In this document: piece by piece, positions 54,646-63,999 of the stretch | Position numbering within the stretch: the first letter of the stretch is position 1 | How the letters are laid out: each line of letters starts with the position of its first letter | NCBI RefSeq assembly: GCF_018256155.1 | Contig: NZ_JAERLY010000001.1 | Coordinates: 310,001 to 374,000, forward strand | Reading direction: 5' to 3' | Source of the DNA: Gluconobacter sp. Dm-62 | Lineage (GTDB): Bacteria; Pseudomonadota; Alphaproteobacteria; Acetobacterales; Acetobacteraceae | DNA: 64,000 nucleotides | Program-made: the position numbers and the translations under genes | Notes under the pieces: model-generated | Database searches by the model: none | The model's input: only the letters and a program-made list of their open reading frames with translations | Told to the model about the DNA's origin: nothing

Positions 54646-55867
54646 CTGACGCATAGTCTGGCAGGCACAGCGCACTATGCACTGCCTGTTTAGTGTCATC
54701 GAATAGGCCGACCGTCCCGCTCCGCGCGATTTCGGCGAGGACCCGGTCGCGTGTCTCGATATCCTTCTGCGTTCTGGGCAGGAAGAACGCCCCGTTATCG
54801 GCGGTGGCCAGTCCCTGGTTCGCCTCGACAAAGGGCCGCGCAAGGCGCTCGTAGGCTGCGAACGCGTCTTGCGGATCGTCATGCGAAGCCAGTTCGCCTG
54901 CCAGCACATACGCGCCCACCAGTGCCAGGCTGGTGCCTTGTCCAGAACGGAAAGAGGGCGCGAACGCGGCGTCGCCCACCAATGCCACGCGCCCTTTTGA
55001 CCAATGCGGCATGCGGATCTGGCTGACGGAATCGAAATACAGATCGTCTGCCTGCGCCATCGCGTCGAGCAGACGCGGAACCTCCCAGCCCATGCCGGCG
55101 AAGGCAGCCCGCGTACGCCCGATCTGCTCTTCCACGTCACGACTGGCGGAAACCGGCGCTTCGTCCGTCGCAAAAGCAAGAAAACCGAAGACCTTTGGGC
55201 TGTCCTGAACCGCCCAGATAGCGGCCGTCCGTCCTGCTTCGGCATGCACGATCCCGCTATGCGACAAGCCTTTGTCATTGGGCATGGAAAAGAGATTGAA
55301 GCAGAAACCGAGAGAACGGTTGAACGACTCCTCGGAGCCGAAAACCAGACGACGCGTTCGTGAGTGCAGCCCGTCCGCGCCGATGACGATATCGTATCGT
55401 GCCTTTCGACCACTGGCGTACCCGACATCGACACCCTTACCGTCATCATGGAGGGTATCGAGTGAGTCGTTGAAACGGTACGCGACGCTCCCGTCACGGT
55501 TCGCTCCATGGAGCAACGTTGCCAGAGTGCCGCGCGGCAGTTCGACATCACGTTCGGTGTCGCTGCCGATCGCCTCATAGATCGGTACGCTGCCGATAAT
55601 TTTTCCGGCTCCATCCACGAAGGTCATCGCGCGGGAGGCAATATGCGCAGCTCGTATTTCGGGCAACAAGCCCATCCGCTCGATTACGTCGATCGCCGTG
55701 CCGCGAACGTCGATCGGGTATCCGCCGATCCGGAGGGACGATGCCCGCTCGACCACCGTCACGTCGAACCCGTAACGGTCGAGCCAGAAGGCGAGCGCTG
55801 GTCCCGCGATGCTCGCGCCGGAGATAAGGACAGATCGGCGACCCTCTGGAATCGTTGGCGTGCTCAT
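54635..55867 (-). CDS. FAD-dependent monooxygenase
   Basis: About 410 residues, PHBH-fold. SVLISGASIAGPALAFWLDRYGFDVTVVER (N-terminal Rossmann GxGxxG variant ISGASIAGP), RGTAIDVIERMG, then IVIGADGLHSRTR (the DG motif) and RVALVGDAAFAPSFRSGQGTSLALVGAYVLAGEL (the GD motif with FAD ribityl contact). It is of the 2-polyprenyl-6-methoxyphenol hydroxylase/TetX-like group that hydroxylates aromatic or antibiotic substrates. The ATG at 55867 is used; the GTG at 55876 adds three residues. It is divergent from a TetR gene with two perfect operators between them, the layout of a drug- or phenol-inducible gene. Confidence 0.9.
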   Translation of the reverse strand: MSTPTIPEGRRSVLISGASIAGPALAFWLDRYGFDVTVVERASSLRIGGYPIDVRGTAIDVIERMGLLPEIRAAHIASRAMTFVDGAGKIIGSVPIYEAIGSDTERDVELPRGTLATLLHGANRDGSVAYRFNDSLDTLHDDGKGVDVGYASGRKARYDIVIGADGLHSRTRRLVFGSEESFNRSLGFCFNLFSMPNDKGLSHSGIVHAEAGRTAAIWAVQDSPKVFGFLAFATDEAPVSASRDVEEQIGRTRAAFAGMGWEVPRLLDAMAQADDLYFDSVSQIRMPHWSKGRVALVGDAAFAPSFRSGQGTSLALVGAYVLAGELASHDDPQDAFAAYERLARPFVEANQGLATADNGAFFLPRTQKDIETRDRVLAEIARSGTVGLFDDTKQAVHSALCLPDYASVTR

Positions 55868-55883
55868 GATATCCACTCATAGA

Positions 55884-55947
55884 TAAGATTCCTCGCGCAT
55901 CTTATAGGGCGCGCAAAGAGAGGCAATAAGATTCTCAATGCATCTTA
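55884..55947. promoter_or_regulatory. Twin TetR operators, TAAGAT-N9-ATCTTA
   Basis: TAAGAT with ATCTTA separated by 9 nt occurs at 55884-55904 and again at 55927-55947, with centres 43 bp apart (about four helical turns). The second ends 10 nt before the TetR start. Both inner segments also share TC after the left arm and GC before the right arm. Strong candidates for binding by the TetR product at 55958. Confidence 0.75.
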
Positions 55948-55957
55948 ACGGATCACC

Positions 55958-56557
55958 ATGAGCGTTCGAGGGCAGACACGTCGACGTGGGGCGGCGCTGG
56001 AGGAGGCAATCCTTGAGGCCGCCTGGGCCGAATTAATGGAACGCGGTTATGAGGGGCTGACGATGGAGAACGTCGCGCGCCGTGCGGAAACCAGCCGCCC
56101 GGTGCTGCACCGGCGCTGGCCCAGCCGCACAGCGCTCGCCACGGCCGCCCTCACACAGCAATTCGCGCGGGCCAATATCGTCATTCCGGATATGGGCAGC
56201 CTACGGGACGAACTCCGCTTGCTTCTGCGGTGCATGTCGGATCGTGCCGGGTCCCGAGACCTGCAACTGTTCTTCGACATGCAGAAAGATCTTGTCTCCG
56301 AACGGTCAAGCTTTGCCGACATACGGGCGCGCATCGTAGATGGCAGCCAATTTCATGCCGTCATCGGCCGAGCCATCGAACGGGGAGAGATCGACCCGGC
56401 CCGCCTCACCCCCCGGATCACGTCGCTTCCGCTCGATCTTGCCCGGCACGAGATGATCATGACGTTCCAGCCGCTCTCTGACGACGCGATCCGTGAGATC
56501 GTCGACGACATCTTCCTACCGCTGGTGCGCCGGAGTGTGTCTCCTTCTCAGACGTGA
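55958..56557 (+). CDS. TetR-family transcriptional regulator
   Basis: 199 residues: RGAALEEAILEAAWAELMERGYEG, MENVARRAETSRPVLHRRWPSRTALATAA (helix-turn-helix), then a TetR C-terminal domain with a long helix PLDLARHEMIMTF. It is of the TetR_C_16-like group where RPVLYRRW is common. Divergent from the FAD-monooxygenase gene and very likely its repressor, through the two 21-bp operator copies in between. Confidence 0.9.
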   Translation: MSVRGQTRRRGAALEEAILEAAWAELMERGYEGLTMENVARRAETSRPVLHRRWPSRTALATAALTQQFARANIVIPDMGSLRDELRLLLRCMSDRAGSRDLQLFFDMQKDLVSERSSFADIRARIVDGSQFHAVIGRAIERGEIDPARLTPRITSLPLDLARHEMIMTFQPLSDDAIREIVDDIFLPLVRRSVSPSQT

Positions 56558-56648
56558 CGGCGCCTCCCGCGCAGGTCACTGCCTTGCTCCAATTGTCGCA
56601 ACAGTGGCTCAGGATTTTGGTAACCGGGCATCTGTAAGCATCGATCGC

Positions 56649-57539
56649 TCAGCGATCCCTGACCGCAAGCTGTTCAAGATCGGCAATCAATCCCGGACCG
56701 TCTGGTTCCCAACCCAATGCCTGGCGCGTCAGTGCGCTGGAGGCGCGCATGTCGAACCCTGCGAACATCGCGAACTGCCCGAAGAAAGCCGGGGCCTCTT
56801 CCAGCCCAATGGATCGGACTGGAAGATCCAGACGACGCCCAAGCGTCTCGACAATATTGCGCATCGCAACGCCCTCTTCCGCCACCGCATGCCAGGCCGC
56901 ACCCGTTGCGCCCTTTTCGATAGCCAGCCTGTAAAGGCGGGCGACATCGAGCACATGCGCAGCAGGCCAAAGATTGCCCCCATCCCCTACATACGCGCAG
57001 GTGCCGTTCTGACGGAACGTCTCGATCAGCGGCGTGATGAGCCCCTGCTTGGCTGTATCGTGAACCTGCGGAAGGCGCACCACCGAAGCGCGAATACCCT
57101 GCGGGATCAACGCGAGCGCCGCCTGTTCGGACACGCGCGGGAACGGAAAACCCGGCGGAATCACATCCTTTTCGGTCGCCCTCTGTCCTGGTGGGACCAA
57201 TCCCGCCAGCCCGCCCGTAGCCAGGAGCGGTTTGTGGGAGCCAGCAAGCGCGGCCCCCAGTGCCTCGATGGCGCGGCGATCCGTTTCGCAACTCGCCATG
57301 AAGTTCGACCAGTCATGGATAAACGCCAGGTGAATGACGGCGTCCGAAGCCGCCGCGCCCTTTTGCAGACTGTCGAGATCCTCAAGCGTTCCCCGCTGCA
57401 CCTCAGCGCCTATGGCGGCAAGCGACTGAGCCCCCTCGTCCGAACGAGCTAGACCAATCACCTCATGGCCGGCAGCGATCAGTTCCCTGACGGTCGGCAT
57501 CCCGATAAATCCAGTAGCACCGGTAACAAATACACGCAT
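56649..57539 (-). CDS. NAD-dependent epimerase/dehydratase family protein
   Basis: 296 residues of the extended SDR type: MRVFVTGATGFIGMPTVREL (GxxGxxG), HLAFIHDWSNF, and WPAAHVLDVARLYRLAIEKG toward the end. The canonical YxxxK is not visible in the usual place (ERVSEQAALAL region instead), so it belongs to the atypical NAD(P)-binding group used by nucleoside-sugar-like or regulatory enzymes. Substrate unknown. It is divergent from an XRE-type regulator gene, which probably controls it. Confidence 0.85.
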   Translation of the reverse strand: MRVFVTGATGFIGMPTVRELIAAGHEVIGLARSDEGAQSLAAIGAEVQRGTLEDLDSLQKGAAASDAVIHLAFIHDWSNFMASCETDRRAIEALGAALAGSHKPLLATGGLAGLVPPGQRATEKDVIPPGFPFPRVSEQAALALIPQGIRASVVRLPQVHDTAKQGLITPLIETFRQNGTCAYVGDGGNLWPAAHVLDVARLYRLAIEKGATGAAWHAVAEEGVAMRNIVETLGRRLDLPVRSIGLEEAPAFFGQFAMFAGFDMRASSALTRQALGWEPDGPGLIADLEQLAVRDR

Positions 57540-57633
57540 GAGCGAAGTCTCCCGTTATCTCGTGAAGACAAATCTCGGTCCATGCTTTATTCTGGTAAAG
57601 TAGTGACATTATCGTATTATATAGAATAACAGG

Positions 57634-58482
57634 ATGAGCGAACATCAGGATGGTGGCAAACGGCTCGGCTCCTGGCTGAAGGATCGGCGTGCGCGGCTAG
57701 ATCCGGCTGCCTTCGGCTTTCCCTCGGAACGCCGCCGCACACCCGGCCTGCGGCGGGAGGAGGTGGCACAGAGAGCCAATATTAGTCCGACCTGGTACAC
57801 CTGGCTGGAACAGGGGCGTGGGGGTGCCCCGTCAGCCGATGTGCTGGATCGGATCGCACGTGCTCTGATGCTGACCGACGTCGAACGCGAACATCTGTTC
57901 CTGCTCGGTCTCGGCCGCCCTCCCGATGCGCAGTATCGCAAAAGCGGCACCATTACGCCGCGCCTGCAACGCGTGCTCGACGCGCTGGATCCCAGCCCGG
58001 CCCTGATCCGGACCGCGACCTGGGACGTTCCGGCCTGGAACAGGGCAGCCACCATCATGCTGGGGGATTACAGCGCCCTGCCGCCCGCGGAACGCAACAT
58101 CCTGCGGATCATCTTCCTCGACCCGCGTTCCCGCGCCATGCAGCCCGACTGGGACAACATGGCACGCTATGTCGTCGGCGCCTTCCGGATCGAGACGGCA
58201 CGCGCCGCGGCAACGGACGAAATCATCCCTCTGGTAACGGATCTCTGTCGACTCAGTCCCGAATTTCACACAATGTGGCATGAGAATAGTGTTACCGAGG
58301 CACCTGTCGACGTCGTCAAGCACATCGACCACCCGGTTCTCGGCCCTTTTGCCTTCGAACATTCGACATTCTCGGTCGATGGCCGGCCGGACCTGACCTT
58401 GGTCGTCTACAACCCCGCGACACCGGCCGATGCCGAGAAGCTCAAAGTCACCATCAACGCTCCCCTGCCTCAAGGAACCTGA
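57634..58482 (+). CDS. XRE-family regulator with MmyB-like ligand domain
   Basis: 282 residues. Helix-turn-helix at about 10-75 (LGSWLKDRRARLDP, RRTPGLRREEVAQRANISPTWYTWLEQGRG, PSADVLDRIARALMLTDVEREHLFLLG), then the MmyB-like PAS-related domain (PALIRTATWDVPAWNRAA, DYSALPPAERNILRIIF, HPVLGPFAFEHSTFSVDG). Such proteins bind small molecules, often fatty acid-like, and control a nearby oxidoreductase. TTATTCT (57587-57593) and AGAATAA (57623-57629) flank the divergent promoter region and could be its operator half-sites. Confidence 0.88.
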   Translation: MSEHQDGGKRLGSWLKDRRARLDPAAFGFPSERRRTPGLRREEVAQRANISPTWYTWLEQGRGGAPSADVLDRIARALMLTDVEREHLFLLGLGRPPDAQYRKSGTITPRLQRVLDALDPSPALIRTATWDVPAWNRAATIMLGDYSALPPAERNILRIIFLDPRSRAMQPDWDNMARYVVGAFRIETARAAATDEIIPLVTDLCRLSPEFHTMWHENSVTEAPVDVVKHIDHPVLGPFAFEHSTFSVDGRPDLTLVVYNPATPADAEKLKVTINAPLPQGT

Positions 58483-58504
58483 CAACTTGCGCTTTATGGT
58501 TGCC

Positions 58505-58706
58505 TTTCCCTAGCTGGTCGTCATCCTGAACCGGCTCTGAACGTAGACCGGCCTTTTGTGACTGAAGTGCCGGGCGCCATTCTGTTGTTTATGGGGTCGG
58601 AATATTATTTCTGGTGCCGGCTTTCTTCGGGATCCTTACTCAGTCCGAATTCTCCCGGCCCTTTATCATCCTGTTCCTGATTCTTTTCCAGATCACGTTC
58701 GATCGC
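58505..58706 (+). pseudogene. Decayed 5' fragment of a metallophosphoesterase gene
   Basis: The DNA reads like a degraded copy of the first part of the gene at 23669-24784. Shared stretches include TCGTCATCCTGAACCGGCT, TTTCTGGTGCCG, CTTTCTTCGGGATCC and ATCATCCTGTTC, in the same order and spacing, with stops and lost blocks in between. The catalytic part is absent. Confidence 0.7.
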
Positions 58707-58962
58707 GGCGCCCACGGCGGTGGCCCGCGGGTCGATCCCAGATGGCGCTTAAAAACGGAGAACAGCCCAGCTGACCTGCACCGATCATTCCACTGTCTCC
58801 TCCCGATACGATGGATACCTCTTCGATATGAGGCATATCCCAGCCCATAACAGGCGATCAAACCAGACCTGCTCTGTTCCATGGTATCACACTGAGCCGA
58901 CTTCGCTGCCTGCCAGTGACCCGACATAGGCCGTGCGTGCACCTGATGGAGCTGCTGCTGTG

Positions 58963-59341
58963 TTCAAGGAAGTTTTTTGTGCGGAGTTCACACGTAAAGT
59001 GAGCAGGCTACGGATGAACACAGTGCGGGTCTGGTCACCATGCGGGCAGAATTGCCCTACATTGATCGAGAACCGGCAAAATTTCTCCCGCGCTTAAGCG
59101 GGTGGACCAATTCAGAAAAATATTGATGACATGAAGCAGCTGGAAACACGAAAGGCCGAAGTGACAGATCGTTTAGCCAATACCGAAGAGCGCCGTCATT
59201 TTTCAGATCACGCTCCAGCCGGATGACGCCGAACTGACGATCATCTTGCCCGATGTTTGTGATGCGTTGGCATCGCAAGTTCAGATGGTTGCGGGGGCAC
59301 GCAGCCCCCGATACCGACAGTCACTTCAGACGAAGATATAA
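58963..59341 (+). pseudogene. C-terminal remnant of a serine recombinase gene
   Basis: KEVFCAEFTRKVSRLRMN is the start of the coiled-coil/zinc-ribbon end of large serine recombinases, and QLETRKAEVTDRLANTEE is the following helix. The last readable part (LQPDDAELTIILPDVCDALAS) looks like the end of the same protein in another frame. The catalytic N-terminus is missing. It lies next to the IetAS genes and suggests that this module entered on an integrating element. Confidence 0.65.
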
Positions 59342-59360
59342 TTTATAAATAATATGACAC

Positions 59361-60242
59361 CTAATTACAATTCTTGAGGCCATGTCGAGGTAGAGTAATA
59401 ACTTGTGTTGGCTGTAGGGACAGGACCGATAATGTAGGATCTGCGGTAATTAAGGTCTTATTACCGATCCCGCGAAGAACGACTTGACCATGGGTCAAGT
59501 ACCACATGGGACGTGTACCGAGCTTAATTGCACATGCGTCTGGCTTCCGGCCATAAAGGCCCAAACGATTAACGAGTTGTTGGTAAGCATCATCATCGAC
59601 GATTACCGCCTCAGAACCGCTAGAGCGATATTCCATGACTGACATGACGAGATTCATAAGCGGCGAGAGTGTGTGTGGCATAGCTGCTAACATGCCTATC
59701 GCCGCCATGGCTGCGACCCAGCTTAGCTTGCCTGCTGTTACCCATTTTCCATCTGGTGGATCGATAATAGCCATGGTTATGAAGCCCACTATCATAAAAT
59801 ATCCAAATAGATAGGCAATATCATGATCTAATACCCCTGCTACGCTACAAGCTACCAATATACCGAAGAGTAAGAAACACGAGAACGAACCAAGCCCGAG
59901 GATCACTCGATCGAACTTGCCCGGTGGAAGCAGAATATGCGTGCCACGCCGCGTTCGTCGCCAAGCAACGATCAGCATGACCAGCCATGCACTACAGATC
60001 ATTCCATAGAGTAGAGCTACAGTGATAATGATGATCGTCACCGCACCAATAACTGTTAGATTGAGAAGTGACAGATTCTGCGCCATATCCGGGAAGCAGC
60101 CATTCTCTAAGCCGTAGAGGATCAATGCTGCCCCACCCGTCGGCACCGCTATAGACGCTGCCAAAGCTAGCGCTTGTCGAATGTTCTTATATTGTTTCTG
60201 CAAATTAGAGTTGTCAGCAGAATATTCGTTCATCGGCTTCAT
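59361..60242 (-). CDS. Membrane protein of unknown function downstream of ietAS
   Basis: 293 residues with about five hydrophobic segments (ALALAASIAVPTGGAALILYG, VIGAVTIIIITVALLYGM, FSCFLLFGILVACSVAGV, YLFGYFMIVGFITMAI, WVAAMAAIGMLAAMP) and a soluble C-terminal part of about 90 residues (EAVIVDDDAYQQLVNRLGLYG). I do not recognise the family. It is on the same strand as the protease gene and starts 150 bp after it, so it may be a third component of the module or an unrelated passenger. Confidence 0.6.
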   Translation of the reverse strand: MKPMNEYSADNSNLQKQYKNIRQALALAASIAVPTGGAALILYGLENGCFPDMAQNLSLLNLTVIGAVTIIIITVALLYGMICSAWLVMLIVAWRRTRRGTHILLPPGKFDRVILGLGSFSCFLLFGILVACSVAGVLDHDIAYLFGYFMIVGFITMAIIDPPDGKWVTAGKLSWVAAMAAIGMLAAMPHTLSPLMNLVMSVMEYRSSGSEAVIVDDDAYQQLVNRLGLYGRKPDACAIKLGTRPMWYLTHGQVVLRGIGNKTLITADPTLSVLSLQPTQVITLPRHGLKNCN

Positions 60243-60392
60243 TCTCTTTTGTCGTATCTAGCTGTAACGCAGGAGCACACGAAATATCGAGCTACAGAGA
60301 GGTAGCTAGGTTAGGTGATTACATGTGCCGCCCAATACACAAACATTGTCGTTGCTATTTAAAGAACTCACTCTGGACGTGATATCTCCTGA

Positions 60393-62888
60393 TCAAACGC
60401 GCGGTGTAATACGGGCGGCCGTGCGAATATCGGCGATCTGAGTGCCTATAGCCTGAAGACTCTGGCGCATATCGTTGAATACGGTCCCTTCCCTACCAGG
60501 ATCACTAATGGTGAGAATAACAGTAAATGGCACACCACCTTCCGGCATTATCTCACCTGCTCGCGTCAAATACTCCACAAACAACCGCCAATTCGATGAA
60601 GGACCAACCCCTCGTGCGAAGGTCTTTTCAAATACTTTTACAGGGCTCCATTTTAAATCATGCTCAATGAGAACTGATTCCACTGCAGGAGATGTTCGCG
60701 TAGAAGGAAGATACAGAGGGTCAAGCCTGCCTTTCCATCCTTTTTCCTGCTCTTGCTGCAATGTTGCATTAACATTGACCCGAACAAATTCTGAACCGAA
60801 CCGTGCATCCAGCGGAGGCGTGGACACCAGCGTAAGTTTGGCATGCCCTCGACACTTACCTTCAGGGGTTACCAGAGATGCTGGCCACGAAAATCTAAAA
60901 TTGATTTGCTGACCAAGTTGAATACGAGACGCGAAAACCAAGGTAATTGAATGGTCGTCTGTCTCCAAGATTTGCTGAGCTGAAGGAGGCATCCCAAAAC
61001 CGACTAAATGTCGCGCAACAGGCAGAAGTGGCTTTGGCCGCAATGGTTGTGGAATTTCCGCATTATGAACAAGCAACCCAATTAAGGTTTCCCGAGATAC
61101 CTCACCCTCGATTGCATGATCGAGGACAGCCGCCGTTTTTGCCACCAATGGAGCGGCATAACTGGTACCGCAACCATCGACGATCGTACCATCAGGAAGA
61201 ACGGAAAACAGGCCATGACCAAGCGTTGATTGTGGTGTGCCAGAACCTCCGACATGGGCCAGATCCGGTTTTACACCAGAACGCAGACCAGGCCCTCGGC
61301 GGCTGTAACGTGCCGGGGCAAAGGGTAAACATCCATTTGCACCTGGAGGATTAAGAGCCGCCACTGTTACGTTACGGGCACTTTCTGCCGGAAGAAGCAA
61401 ATTATCATTTCTAGCTATCGCTAAGTTTGACAGCGCAGTCGATGGATCTGCTGGCCACTCCGGTCGCATATCTTGTGGCTGAATATTGCCGGCTGATACA
61501 AACACGACGGCGTTGTTTTCTTCAGCGATGCGGTCAAGACGAATAGCATGCGGACTATATCGATCGGGAGCTGTAGGCTGAAGAATATTCAAGCTCATAT
61601 TAAATACGCGGACGCCAAAACGAGCGCGTGCATCTGCAACAGATGCATCCAACTCATCAAAAAACTGCGGTAGACCACCTGCGTAATATGCAGGGAAAGC
61701 TGTTGCTTTCTGTTGATTTGGAAAAATCGCGAGATCAATAAGCTCCGCGCCATCGGGTTCAGGGCAAGTTTCTGTACCGTTAAGACTGGCCCCAGCTACC
61801 GCAAGGCCACCAATAAATGTACCGTGGGAAAGATCCTTGTCTTCATCTGCCAGAATATCCCACCGATCTATCACCCAGTCTGCCAGCGCGGGACTAATCC
61901 CACCGTCAATGATACCAATCCTCGGATGAGTTCGCTGTGTATCGCGCACGGGCAAATCCATATGTGTAGGGCGTCCTCGGTTGGAAGCAGAAGGCTGCTC
62001 CGAGCGCACAACCATACCAGGCAACTCGATACGCCTCACCAACGGATGATTGTCGAGAAACTCCAGAAGCTGTGTGTGACGTTGGATATCTGAATCGAAA
62101 GGTGCCAATTCCCGACGTTCAGTTGTCGGGCCAGTTAAACGCAGCACGGCCCCGTCGCCCGCCTGATCCAAACGAACAGCCAATACCGGAAGTCGATGCT
62201 GCCAGCTTGGTAGCCGTTCAACCGACATACTGTATCCAAGGGAAATAAAGCCCTGAATGAAGCTCTCAACCAAGCGACGGTGTGAAGCATCAAGACGGTC
62301 CCACTCTGACCGTGGAGGTAGAACATTAAACAGTTCTACCTCGTATGCACTCCCTGTGAGCGGCTTCGAGAGCCAAGCAACAGCCTCTTCTACGGAAAAA
62401 CGCCGTTTATCGGACGCTCCATACAAATCGAGCCGCTCGATCGCGCCAGTTTCACTTTTCTGCACTGACGGGTGAGGAACTTCTTTTCCCGTCTTGTCAT
62501 CTAACCGCATGCGCGTCTGTGTTTCGGCCTTTGCGATCTCAGTTTTAACCTGAGCCAGCCCGGAGGGACTACCTTCAACGATCATTACCCCCAGATCTCC
62601 ACCGCCAACAACTGGTACGCGATCTGGTCGAAAAAGTGCTCCGACGGGCCGATGGCTTTTAGCCCAAGCCTCCTTTTTCAAGGTGACTTTGACATAGCCA
62701 ATTGGCCCTTGGGACTGCGAGGCAAGAACTCCTGAGATGGTGTCGATCTGCCCCATAAGAGCAGCTTTATGGGCACCGAACTCACGATCGCGCTTCGCAT
62801 AGAAATCTTTGCGACCACCCCCACCGCCGCTCTCACGCGCTTCCTCGAAATTTTCGGGATTGAGGACGATTTGAATGGGACTAGCCAT
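60393..62888 (-). CDS. ietS: Subtilisin-like serine protease, IetS-type
   Basis: 831 residues. The S8 catalytic triad is clear: Asp328 in IGIIDGGIS, His355 in DLSHGTFIGGLA, Ser576 in GCGTSYAAPL, with the oxyanion Asn468 in SAGN. A long N-terminal part (1-320) and a C-terminal beta-rich part (590-831) surround it, and there is no signal peptide, so it acts in the cytoplasm. The gene overlaps the end of an AAA+ ATPase gene by 8 nt. This pair matches IetAS, described as a Ti-plasmid stability module and later as an anti-phage defence system. Confidence 0.88.
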   Translation of the reverse strand: MASPIQIVLNPENFEEARESGGGGGRKDFYAKRDREFGAHKAALMGQIDTISGVLASQSQGPIGYVKVTLKKEAWAKSHRPVGALFRPDRVPVVGGGDLGVMIVEGSPSGLAQVKTEIAKAETQTRMRLDDKTGKEVPHPSVQKSETGAIERLDLYGASDKRRFSVEEAVAWLSKPLTGSAYEVELFNVLPPRSEWDRLDASHRRLVESFIQGFISLGYSMSVERLPSWQHRLPVLAVRLDQAGDGAVLRLTGPTTERRELAPFDSDIQRHTQLLEFLDNHPLVRRIELPGMVVRSEQPSASNRGRPTHMDLPVRDTQRTHPRIGIIDGGISPALADWVIDRWDILADEDKDLSHGTFIGGLAVAGASLNGTETCPEPDGAELIDLAIFPNQQKATAFPAYYAGGLPQFFDELDASVADARARFGVRVFNMSLNILQPTAPDRYSPHAIRLDRIAEENNAVVFVSAGNIQPQDMRPEWPADPSTALSNLAIARNDNLLLPAESARNVTVAALNPPGANGCLPFAPARYSRRGPGLRSGVKPDLAHVGGSGTPQSTLGHGLFSVLPDGTIVDGCGTSYAAPLVAKTAAVLDHAIEGEVSRETLIGLLVHNAEIPQPLRPKPLLPVARHLVGFGMPPSAQQILETDDHSITLVFASRIQLGQQINFRFSWPASLVTPEGKCRGHAKLTLVSTPPLDARFGSEFVRVNVNATLQQEQEKGWKGRLDPLYLPSTRTSPAVESVLIEHDLKWSPVKVFEKTFARGVGPSSNWRLFVEYLTRAGEIMPEGGVPFTVILTISDPGREGTVFNDMRQSLQAIGTQIADIRTAARITPRV

Positions 62889-63999
62889 GCGTCACTTCCT
62901 TATCGTCTGCTGCGTTGGCCTGACGGCCAAGCCACCGGCTGACAGTCGATTTATCTTTGCCTGCGATGTCGCCGATATCGGCCATTGAAAACCCCTGGAT
63001 GGGATCATCACGCATGGCCCTGAAGAGATGAACTGGTTCACCGAATAGCAGTGCGCGACGCTCACTTTGAATACGCGCTGCATTGAGTGTTGCGAACTGT
63101 CGCAGCGTATCCAGCAAACCCGGTCGATCCTCTTCTCGCACCGTTGTTGCCTTTTTGTATGTGCGAACCAGTGATTCAATCTCGGCTCCAGTCGAACCTT
63201 CAGTAAACCATGCGATCATGCGAAGATGGCTATCCGGGGCTTTTACTGGCGGCATAAAATGAGCAGCAATGGCCTTCCTCACTTCAAAATCAGGAGTAGG
63301 AATCTCAAGCTGAATTTCGAAGCGTCTCCATACTGCCGGATCAAGCAATTTTGGATGATTGGTAATGCCAATCGTGAAGCCGATATTCTGCCTTACATCC
63401 AAATTTTGGAGCAACGCATTCACAACACGCTTGATCTCGCCGACCTCTTGTGGATCGTCACGAACTTTCGCGATGGCATCGAATTCATCAAGGAGCAAGA
63501 TGCAACGATATCGATTAACAAATGTAAATAAATTCCCAATATTTCGTGCCGTCGTTCCCAAAAATGATGAAACAAGACCATCAAGTTTCACAAGAACGAC
63601 AGGAAGATCGAGCTTACGTGCAATCCAAAAAGCCAACCGGGTCTTACCCGTCCCTGGCTTGCCATAAATCAGACAGGTCTTGGCGGGAAGAATATCTACA
63701 GTCGCGAGCGCCTCAAAATTTGTCCATTCATCAACTATCGTACCAATGGCTTGCGATACGGTGGCATTAAAAAGGGGCGCAGTTCCGTCAATTTCTCCCG
63801 GAAAAATAATCTCTGCCAGAGGCGCAGCCGTCTCACGATCAACCGGCACTGGAGTATTTCGACCAAGTGTTTCTCCCGAAAGATATGCACGGGACCGCTC
63901 AATCCGACTGGGGGTTATTTCCTTCAAACGTTCCGCAGCCTTTAGAATTCCCGTAAGCGACGCAGCCTGTTTTTCCTCACCATCCTTAGTCAGTGCATC
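62881..63999 (-). CDS. ietA: AAA+ ATPase, IetA-type, 5' end outside the window
   Basis: The frame stays open to the right edge, so the N-terminus is cut; 372 codons are visible. Walker A GKPGTGKT, Walker B ILLLDEFDAIA, sensor GITNHPKLLDPAVWRRF with the arginine finger pair, and an AAA+ lid domain are present. Near the C-terminus FSMADIGDIAGKDKSTVSRWLG looks like a helix-turn-helix. The stop codon lies within the protease start (CATGGCTAG), so translation is coupled. In the known system the ATPase is thought to restrain or direct the protease. Confidence 0.87.
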   Translation of the reverse strand, partial: DALTKDGEEKQAASLTGILKAAERLKEITPSRIERSRAYLSGETLGRNTPVPVDRETAAPLAEIIFPGEIDGTAPLFNATVSQAIGTIVDEWTNFEALATVDILPAKTCLIYGKPGTGKTRLAFWIARKLDLPVVLVKLDGLVSSFLGTTARNIGNLFTFVNRYRCILLLDEFDAIAKVRDDPQEVGEIKRVVNALLQNLDVRQNIGFTIGITNHPKLLDPAVWRRFEIQLEIPTPDFEVRKAIAAHFMPPVKAPDSHLRMIAWFTEGSTGAEIESLVRTYKKATTVREEDRPGLLDTLRQFATLNAARIQSERRALLFGEPVHLFRAMRDDPIQGFSMADIGDIAGKDKSTVSRWLGRQANAADDKEVTHG

